DNA from: an uncultured Oscillospiraceae bacterium
Lineage (GTDB): Bacteria; Bacillota; Clostridia; Oscillospirales; Oscillospiraceae
Length of the DNA: 25,478 nt
Assembly: GCA_910577915.1 (NCBI GenBank)
Contig: CAJTOM010000036.1
Span: 1-25,478 of the forward strand
Direction: 5' to 3'
Shown: positions 20,859 through 25,478 of the stretch, in pieces
Layout: each line of letters begins with the position of its first letter
Numbering within the stretch: the first letter of the stretch is position 1
Translations under genes and position numbers: made by a program
The notes under the pieces: model-generated
Told to the model about the DNA's origin: nothing
What the model saw: only the letters and a program-made list of their open reading frames with translations
The model's database searches: none

Positions 20859-22700
20859 ATGACCAAGGACCAGCTGCTGGAAAAAGCCAATTCCCTGCCC
20901 CTGGCGCCGGGCGTGTACCTGATGCACGACAAGGACGGCGCCGTCATCTACGTGGGCAAGGCCAAAAAATTGAAAAACCGGGTCAGCCAGTACTTCCAGG
21001 CCGGCCGGGGCCACAACCTCAAGACCCAGACCATGGTCAGCCTGGTGGACACCTTCGACACCATCATCGTGGGCAGCGAGTTCGAGGCCCTGGTGCTGGA
21101 GAACGCCCTCATCAAGCAGTACATGCCCCGCTACAACATCCTGCTCAAGGACGACAAGGGCTACCCCTTCGTCCGCCTGAGCCGGGAGGCCTACCGCCGC
21201 TTCTCCCTGGTCAGCCGGGTGGCCGACGACGGGGCCCGCTACTTCGGCCCCTACGGCGGCCGTTTGGAGACCCGCTCCGCCCTGGACGCCATCCGCGCCG
21301 CCCTCCACCTGCCCACCTGCCACAAAATCTTCCCTCGGGACATCGGCAGGGAGCGCCCCTGCCTGAACCACCACATGGGCCGGTGCGACGGCTTCTGCCG
21401 GGCGGAGATGAGCCAGGAGGAGTACGACCGGCGCATGGACCTGGCGGTGCAGCTGCTGGAGGGCAAGGTGCGCCTGGTCACCGCCCAGCTGGAACAGGAG
21501 ATGGAGGCCGCCGCCGAGGCCCTGCGCTTCGAGGAGGCCGCCGCCCTCCGGGACCGCATCCAGGCCATCAAGGTCCTGGGCAAGCGGCAGAAGGTCATCG
21601 CCGGGGTCTGCGCCGACACGGACGTATGGGGTCTGTACCTGGAGGCCAAGAGCTGCTTCGCCGTGCTCCACTACGAGGAGGGCCAGCTCACCGGGAAGGA
21701 GGCAGAGCTCTTCGCCGCCTCCGGCCTGGACGACGAGGGAGAAATTCTCTCCGCCCTGCTCCTCCAGTACTACGGCTCCCGCTCCGCCCTGCCCAGGGAG
21801 ATCTTCCTCCCCGCCGCCATCGAGGACCAGGAGGTCCTTGAGCAGCTGCTCACGGAGAAGGCGGGACACCGGGTTGTCCTCCGGGTGCCCCAGCGGGGGG
21901 ACCGGGCCCAGGTGCTCTCCCTGGCCGCCGCCAACGCCCGGGAGGAGGCCGAGCGCCAGACCACCAGCCAGGAGCGCAGCGACCGCACCCTGGAGCTGCT
22001 GGGAAAGCTGCTGGGCCTCCCGGAGCCGCCGGGGCGGCTGGAGTCCTACGACATCTCCAACACCGGCGGGGACGACATCGTAGCCTCCATGGTGGTCTTT
22101 CAGGGCTCCCGGCCCGCCAAGGACCAGTACCGCCGCTTCCGCATCAAGGAGCTGGAGGGCCGCCCCGACGACTACCGGTCCATGGAGGAGGTCCTCACCC
22201 GCCGGCTGACCCATTTCATGGAGCAGGACAAGAAGTTCATGCCCCTGCCGGACGTGCTGCTCATCGACGGCGGTCAGCAGCACGCCAGGGTGGCCCGGCG
22301 GGTCACCGAGCGCTTCGGCCTGGCCATCCCCCTCTTCGGCATGGTCAAGGACGACCGCCACCGCACCCGGGCCCTCATCACCCCCGAGGGCCGGGAGATC
22401 GGCATCAAGGCCCACCAGGCGGTGTTCTCCCTCATCGGCCGCATCCAGGAGGAGACCCACCGCTTCGCCATCACCTACAACCGCCAGAGCCACGGCAGGA
22501 GCGTGCGGGGCTCCACCCTGGACGAGATTCCCGGCGTGGGCCCCGCCCGGCGGACGGCCCTGCTCAAGCACTTCAAGAGCCTCCGGGCCATCCGGGAGGC
22601 GTCCCTGGAGGAGCTTCTGGAGGTGGTGCCCAAAAACGCCGCTCAGGCGGTCTACCTCTGGGCCCGCCCGGAGGCGCAGGGGGAGGCGGAGGAATCATAA
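20859..22700 (+). CDS. uvrC: Excinuclease ABC subunit C
   Basis: The 613-residue protein makes both cuts in nucleotide-excision repair with UvrA and UvrB. Domains in order are the N-terminal GIY-YIG nuclease (APGVYLMHDKDGAVIYVGKA near residues 13-32), a cysteine-bearing middle part (RPCLNHHMGRCDGFC), a UVR motif that binds UvrB (about 200-240, EALRFEEAAALRDRIQAIK), the RNase H-like second nuclease (ESYDISNTGGDDIVASMVVF and VLLIDGGQQHARVA) and C-terminal helix-hairpin-helix motifs (LDEIPGVGPARRTALLKHF). Length and order are normal. ATG 20859 follows GGGAGGAACCGTC; an earlier in-frame ATG at 20796 lies inside the ptsH terminator and is rejected. Confidence 0.97.
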   Translation: MTKDQLLEKANSLPLAPGVYLMHDKDGAVIYVGKAKKLKNRVSQYFQAGRGHNLKTQTMVSLVDTFDTIIVGSEFEALVLENALIKQYMPRYNILLKDDKGYPFVRLSREAYRRFSLVSRVADDGARYFGPYGGRLETRSALDAIRAALHLPTCHKIFPRDIGRERPCLNHHMGRCDGFCRAEMSQEEYDRRMDLAVQLLEGKVRLVTAQLEQEMEAAAEALRFEEAAALRDRIQAIKVLGKRQKVIAGVCADTDVWGLYLEAKSCFAVLHYEEGQLTGKEAELFAASGLDDEGEILSALLLQYYGSRSALPREIFLPAAIEDQEVLEQLLTEKAGHRVVLRVPQRGDRAQVLSLAAANAREEAERQTTSQERSDRTLELLGKLLGLPEPPGRLESYDISNTGGDDIVASMVVFQGSRPAKDQYRRFRIKELEGRPDDYRSMEEVLTRRLTHFMEQDKKFMPLPDVLLIDGGQQHARVARRVTERFGLAIPLFGMVKDDRHRTRALITPEGREIGIKAHQAVFSLIGRIQEETHRFAITYNRQSHGRSVRGSTLDEIPGVGPARRTALLKHFKSLRAIREASLEELLEVVPKNAAQAVYLWARPEAQGEAEES

Positions 22701-22705
22701 GACAG

Positions 22706-22741
22706 ACGGGCCCGGACGCGCTTGAGCGCGTCCGGGCCCGT
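22706..22741. terminator. Bidirectional terminator after uvrC
   Basis: Arms 22707-22722 and 22725-22740 pair perfectly (plus one A-T pair outside), followed by TTTC on the plus strand; it lies between convergent genes. Confidence 0.82.
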
Positions 22742-22751
22742 TTCATACGGC

Positions 22752-23387
22752 TCAGTTTGTATAGGAGGCGATATGCCCGCCGCCGCTGTCAAAGAACGCC
22801 AGCTCATAGGGGGGCAGACCGCCGGCGGTCCGGTGGGTCAGGCTCATCACCTCCGCGAACTCCGCCCGGCCCCGGGAGGTCGCGTCGTCGTATTGGGGCT
22901 GGAGACGGAAGAGGAAGGCCTCCCCCTCCCGCCGCCCGGTCAGGACGTGGCGCACATCCTCCTCACCGTAGGCGGCCTCCAGGGGCAGGGTCAGGGTGAG
23001 GCGGGCGGTCTCCGCCTGTTCGGGGGGCTCCACCGCCGCCAGCCCCACCACCAGGACGGGCCTGAGCGCGAGCTCCGAGGGCAGCACCACCAGGGTGGGC
23101 CCGTCGGGATTCTTGGGCCAGACGTTGAAGCGGTGGGTGCGGGAGGCGGTGTGGACTGTGCGGGCCGCCACCCCCACCAGCATCGCCGGCTCCCCCAGCC
23201 AGCCCTCCGCCTCGCTCTCGCAGCGCAGCACGATCTCCGACTCATCCGCCAGATGCTGCCGCTCCCTGCGGTGGAACTCCATCTCGGCGGTGGGCAGGGG
23301 ACAGCCCTTCACCTGCCAAAGAAACGCCAGCAGCAGCACGCACAGCAGCCCGTTTCTCAGTGCCCGCAGGCGGTGCTTCCGGGCCAT
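22752..23387 (-). CDS. Hypothetical single-pass membrane protein
   Basis: The 211-residue protein has a basic N-terminus (MARKHRLRALRNG), one membrane helix (LLCVLLLAFLWQV, residues ~14-26) and an outside domain rich in beta strands (SEIVLRCESEAEGWLGEPAM, NPDGPTLVVLPSELALRPVL, ARLTLTLPLEAAYGEED, FLFRLQPQYDD). I do not recognise the family. Its ATG overlaps the stop of the upstream gene by one base (TGATG), so the two are translationally coupled and probably work together; it is the last gene of the PadR operon. The outside domain could be a sensor or ligand binder, but that is only a guess. Confidence 0.7.
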   Translation of the reverse strand: MARKHRLRALRNGLLCVLLLAFLWQVKGCPLPTAEMEFHRRERQHLADESEIVLRCESEAEGWLGEPAMLVGVAARTVHTASRTHRFNVWPKNPDGPTLVVLPSELALRPVLVVGLAAVEPPEQAETARLTLTLPLEAAYGEEDVRHVLTGRREGEAFLFRLQPQYDDATSRGRAEFAEVMSLTHRTAGGLPPYELAFFDSGGGHIASYTN

Positions 23388-24205
23388 CACCACACCACCT
23401 CCCCCCGCAGGTCGACGCGGATGGCATCGCCCCCGCAGCCCACGGGGATGTCCACCCACTCCGGCGGCTCCTCCGGCCCCGGCAGGTACAGGTACACCAT
23501 GTACCAGGTGGTAAAGGGCTGGCTCCAGGTCCGGCAGAAGAAGCTCCGGCAGTCCGTCCTCTGGCCGTCATACACGTACCGGTTCCCCTGGCTGTCGGCG
23601 GCGGTGTTGTCCAGAATCATGTACTGGCTGGGCGAGCAGGGCTCCCAGAACCGCCAGGTGTCCGCCCGCAGGCAGACGGTCAGCCCGCAGAAGGCCTCGC
23701 GCACCTCCGTCCCCTCCTCGTCCTCATACGCCACCTCCCACTGCTCCACCCAGGCCATGGGGACCGTGAAGCGGTAGCCGCCCAGCTTTTTGGCCCCCCT
23801 GGGCCGCCACCTGTCCAGAACGGACTTCTCGATCCCATAGTCGTCGGCGTAGACGCTCTCCCGCCCCGGCAGCTCCGGCCGGGACCAGCCGTTGACACAA
23901 TCCAGCAGGTCATGTCCCGCCACCCAGACGGTGCACAGCGCAATCAGCGCCAGCGCCGCCCGGCTGGCCCGCCAGAGATACCCCCACCAGGGGCTGTGGA
24001 TGCGTCCCAGCTCCTCCGCCAGCACGTCCGGGTCCCCCATGGCCGCCGCTGCGGCGGCCTCCGCCTCCCTCTGGGGCAGGCCCCTCGCCTTTTCCGCCTC
24101 CACCCGCTCCTCCAGGTGGGCCGCCAGCTCCCGCCGGACCGCCTCCCGGTCCGGAGAGAAGCGGATTTTTGCTGTGGCCTGGCGCAGCCATTCGTATGTG
24201 CTCAT
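23387..24205 (-). CDS. HAAS/permease-prefix-type membrane protein next to PadR
   Basis: The 272-residue protein begins with a helical cytoplasmic domain (REELAAHLEERVEAEK-like, residues ~20-70, with GLPQREAEAAAAAAMGDPDV) of the HAAS / permease-prefix type that is often encoded with PadR regulators. A membrane helix follows (residues ~80-98), then an outside domain of about 170 residues with many aromatic residues (YRFTVPMAWVEQWEVAYEDE, FCRTWSQPFTTWYMVYLYLP). ATG 24205 follows GGAGGCGTGGT; it lies 11 bases after the padR stop. The HAAS domain is thought to link membrane proteins to PadR control. Its substrate or signal is unknown; the outside domain has no family I recognise. Confidence 0.72.
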   Translation of the reverse strand: MSTYEWLRQATAKIRFSPDREAVRRELAAHLEERVEAEKARGLPQREAEAAAAAAMGDPDVLAEELGRIHSPWWGYLWRASRAALALIALCTVWVAGHDLLDCVNGWSRPELPGRESVYADDYGIEKSVLDRWRPRGAKKLGGYRFTVPMAWVEQWEVAYEDEEGTEVREAFCGLTVCLRADTWRFWEPCSPSQYMILDNTAADSQGNRYVYDGQRTDCRSFFCRTWSQPFTTWYMVYLYLPGPEEPPEWVDIPVGCGGDAIRVDLRGEVVW

Positions 24206-24216
24206 ACCACGCCTCC

Positions 24217-24537
24217 TCAAGCACCGGCCAGAATGGCCGTCACCGCCGCGGAGTAGGCGCTCCACTCCGCCCGCCGCTCCTCCAGCTCCCTCAGGCCCCT
24301 CCGGGTGATGGCGTAGTAGCGCCGCATCCGGCCGCTGGGGGCCGCCGCCTCCCTGGCGGTGACCAGCCGCTCCCTCTCCAGGGTGTGGAGCAGGGGATAC
24401 AGGGTCCCCTCCTTGTACTGGAAGACGTTGTTCGACCGCCGTGCCAGCTCCTCAATGATCTCGTAGCCGTACATCTCCCGGCTCTTCAGCAGGGCCAGCA
24501 CCAGCATGGCGGCGCTGCCGGGCTCCTTCTTCGCCAT
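24217..24537 (-). CDS. PadR-family transcriptional repressor
   Basis: The 106-residue protein is a PadR winged-helix regulator: MLVLALLKSREMYGYEIIEE, then FQYKEGTLYPLLHTLERERL and RRYYAITRRGLRELEERRAE, the classic YGYEI / GTLYPxLxxLE / YYxIT signatures. It is of the short subfamily with a single C-terminal helix for dimer formation. ATG 24537 follows AGAGGAGG; upstream in-frame ATGs would place translation inside the operator. The operon promoter just upstream is covered by two 21-bp palindromes, so it probably represses its own operon and is released by a ligand or membrane signal. It is the first gene of the three-gene unit. Confidence 0.94.
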   Translation of the reverse strand: MAKKEPGSAAMLVLALLKSREMYGYEIIEELARRSNNVFQYKEGTLYPLLHTLERERLVTAREAAAPSGRMRRYYAITRRGLRELEERRAEWSAYSAAVTAILAGA

Positions 24538-24553
24538 GGCGGGTCCTCCTCTC

Positions 24554-24603
24554 ATACCTAGATATTCTAGGTATAGTATACATAGAATATCTAGGTATGT
24601 CAA
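24554..24603 (-). promoter_or_regulatory. Consensus promoter covered by twin PadR palindromes
   Basis: TTGACA (24603-24598), 17-base spacer, TATACT (24580-24575) on the minus strand is a near-perfect sigma-A promoter. Two 21-base palindromes flank and fill it: 24554-24574 has arms ATACCTAGA/TCTAGGTAT around TAT, and 24578-24598 is the same with one base changed. Their centres are 24 bases apart. One fills the -35/-10 spacer, the other covers the transcription start. Confidence 0.85.
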
Positions 24604-24709
24604 GGGAGATCTGCGCCCTCCCAGATAAAAATCCTTCCCCCTCCCGCGCCGGACGGGGCAAAAGAGGCAAAACATACCGCATATCCGGCAAAATTTCTCT
24701 GAAACTGCC

Positions 24710-24738
24710 TTGCGGACGGGAAAAATCTATGCTATAGT
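24710..24738 (+). promoter_or_regulatory. Promoter of the repeat-protein gene
   Basis: TTGCGG (24710-24715), 17-base spacer, TATAGT (24733-24738), about 200 bases before the start codon. Confidence 0.7.
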
Positions 24739-24744
24739 TGAGTC

Positions 24745-24940
24745 AAAGAAGCTCTATACGCCCATAGCGCGACCATCTGGCGCTTCCCGGCAGACCGGGA
24801 AGCAACCATCGGCTGCTCAGCCGCAGCCGGGCGGCGGTAATTTTGAGAAAGGAGTGAACCTGACTCCGCGTGCGGCCGCTCAGTTTCCCCGCTGCGGTTC
24901 TGCGAATTTCCCTAAAATTAACATGAAGGAGCGTTTTTAC
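24745..24940 (+). other. Long structured 5' leader, class not recognised
   Basis: The ~196-base leader contains a perfect 9-bp stem (24782-24790 with 24795-24803, loop CAGA), a 7-bp stem (24810-24816 with 24823-24829), and a small GGAGT/ACTCC hairpin (24851-24867). ACCATC occurs before and between the first two stems. No open T-tract terminator is present. It does not contain the GGGCAAACC core of the c-di-GMP-I riboswitch. It may be an RNA switch of another class, or only an mRNA stabiliser. Confidence 0.4.
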
Positions 24941-25478
24941 ATGAAGAAGCTGCTGAAAAGACTCCTCCCCGTGGCGATGGCGCTGAGCATGATGTTCTCC
25001 ATGTCCGCCACCGCCCTGGCGGCGGACGATCTCCTGCCCCAGGACGCCTCCATCCCCGCAGACGCCCTGGTGCTCACCGAGGACACCGTCATCACCGAGG
25101 ACACCGACGTCATGGTGGTGGTGGCCGCCCCCGGCATCAAGGTGACGGTGGACGGCGCGAAGCTGGCGGCGGGCGTCATCGTGGTACCCGACGCCTCCGG
25201 CGCGGAGGTCAGCGTCTCCGGCGAGGCCAGCCTGGGCAGCGTCCTGCTGCTGGCCGAGAAGGCCCTGGTCGTGGTGGAGGAGAAGGCCGCCGTGACCACC
25301 GTCACCGTGGCCGCTCCCGGCGCTGCGGCGGCAGTGGCCGGCCAGAGCGCCGCCGTTGTGGTGGCCGAGAACGCCGCCGGCGCCGTGGTCACCGTGGCGG
25401 AGACCGGCGTGGTGTCCGCCGTCACCGTGGCCGCCCCCGGCGCCGCCGCCGAGGTGAAGGGCTACGCCGAAAAGCTCA
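24941..25478 (+). CDS. Secreted Ala/Val-rich repeat protein, N-terminal part
   Basis: The frame is open to the window edge (179 codons seen). It begins with a Sec signal peptide (MKKLLKRLLPVAMALSMMFS, cleavage likely after ATALAA near residue 28). The mature part is almost entirely Val, Ala, Gly, Thr and Glu in alternating hydrophobic strands, with VTVAAPGAAA occurring twice exactly 40 residues apart, which suggests a beta-solenoid or beta-roll surface protein. AAGGAG lies about 9 bases before the ATG. It is likely a cell-surface or matrix protein, but the C-terminus, where SLH or sorting signals would be, lies outside the window. A 162-codon frame on the opposite strand mirrors the biased composition and is not coding. 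Confidence 0.75.
   Translation, partial: MKKLLKRLLPVAMALSMMFSMSATALAADDLLPQDASIPADALVLTEDTVITEDTDVMVVVAAPGIKVTVDGAKLAAGVIVVPDASGAEVSVSGEASLGSVLLLAEKALVVVEEKAAVTTVTVAAPGAAAAVAGQSAAVVVAENAAGAVVTVAETGVVSAVTVAAPGAAAEVKGYAEKL
25301..25450 (+). repeat. 120-bp direct repeat within the repeat-protein gene
   Basis: GTCACCGTGGCCGC begins at 25301 and again at 25421, each followed by C(T/C)CCCGGCGC; the spacing of 120 bases equals 40 codons. Synonymous differences between the copies indicate selection on the protein rather than a recent duplication. Confidence 0.7.

Noticed and set aside
24745..24940. c-di-GMP-I riboswitch upstream of the repeat protein
   Set aside because: The GGGCAAACC and GACGCAAAG core elements are absent.
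24854..24940. GTG 24854 as start of the repeat protein (in frame, 29 codons earlier)
   Set aside because: The GTG overlaps its would-be GGAG site, and the extension would bury the signal peptide; ATG 24941 has a well-spaced AAGGAG.
24937..25425. Long open frame on the minus strand opposite the repeat protein
   Set aside because: It mirrors the biased composition of the plus-strand gene, has no ribosome site and reads as low-complexity Thr/Ser/Ala; the plus strand has a promoter, ribosome site and signal peptide.
25301..25450. CRISPR-like array or satellite repeat
   Set aside because: The repeat is in frame, imperfect at synonymous sites and part of a protein repeat; no array of short repeats and spacers was seen anywhere.

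Overview
The window looks like chromosomal DNA of a GC-rich, Gram-positive anaerobe of the Oscillospiraceae type (Flavonifractor/Lawsonibacter-like gut Clostridia). The evidence is AAGGAGG-type ribosome sites, sigma-A promoters, an HPr with both His15 and Ser46, IreB, PadR and S-layer-homology domains, and Firmicutes-style riboswitches. The genus is an inference.

Layout. Positions 1-2416 hold the 3' half of an M16C peptidase gene and a YitT-type membrane protein. On the minus strand, 2516-3954 is a guanine deaminase gene preceded by a purine (guanine-class) riboswitch, a terminator and a consensus promoter. Positions 4035-4949 carry a small lipoprotein gene and ireB. Positions 4993-6205 (minus) are an ECF-like sigma factor with a membrane-anchored partner, whose promoter lies back-to-back with that of proB (6206-7037). 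Positions 7153-10518 are a response regulator / BcrA-like ABC ATPase / ABC-2 permease / histidine kinase module with a triple 11-bp direct repeat in front of the ABC genes. A small orphan gene follows (10645-10992). Positions 11084-13132 (minus) are the wreck of a type I restriction-modification locus: an internal hsdR fragment and a 5' hsdM fragment separated by about 400 bp of AT-rich DNA that holds a frameshifted gene.

Positions 13277-20208 (minus) are the most interesting part. secG is followed upstream by an ABC importer (ATPase with an unusual C-terminal extension, permease, binding lipoprotein) and a second lipoprotein. All four importer genes lie behind a cobalamin riboswitch with a terminator. 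Next upstream is a secreted fusion protein: signal peptide, three SLH repeats, a CbiK-type cobaltochelatase domain and a C-terminal beta-rich domain that resembles the one in the riboswitch-controlled lipoprotein. Together these suggest a B12-repressed surface system for handling a metal, corrinoid or other tetrapyrrole and importing it.

Positions 20425-22741 are ptsH (HPr) and uvrC, each with a terminator. Positions 22752-24603 (minus) are a PadR-controlled operon for two single-pass membrane proteins, with twin 21-bp palindromes on its promoter. At the right edge (24710-25478) a promoter and a structured ~200-nt leader precede a secreted, Ala/Val-rich repeat protein cut off by the window end.

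No rRNA, tRNA, CRISPR array or intact insertion sequence was seen.
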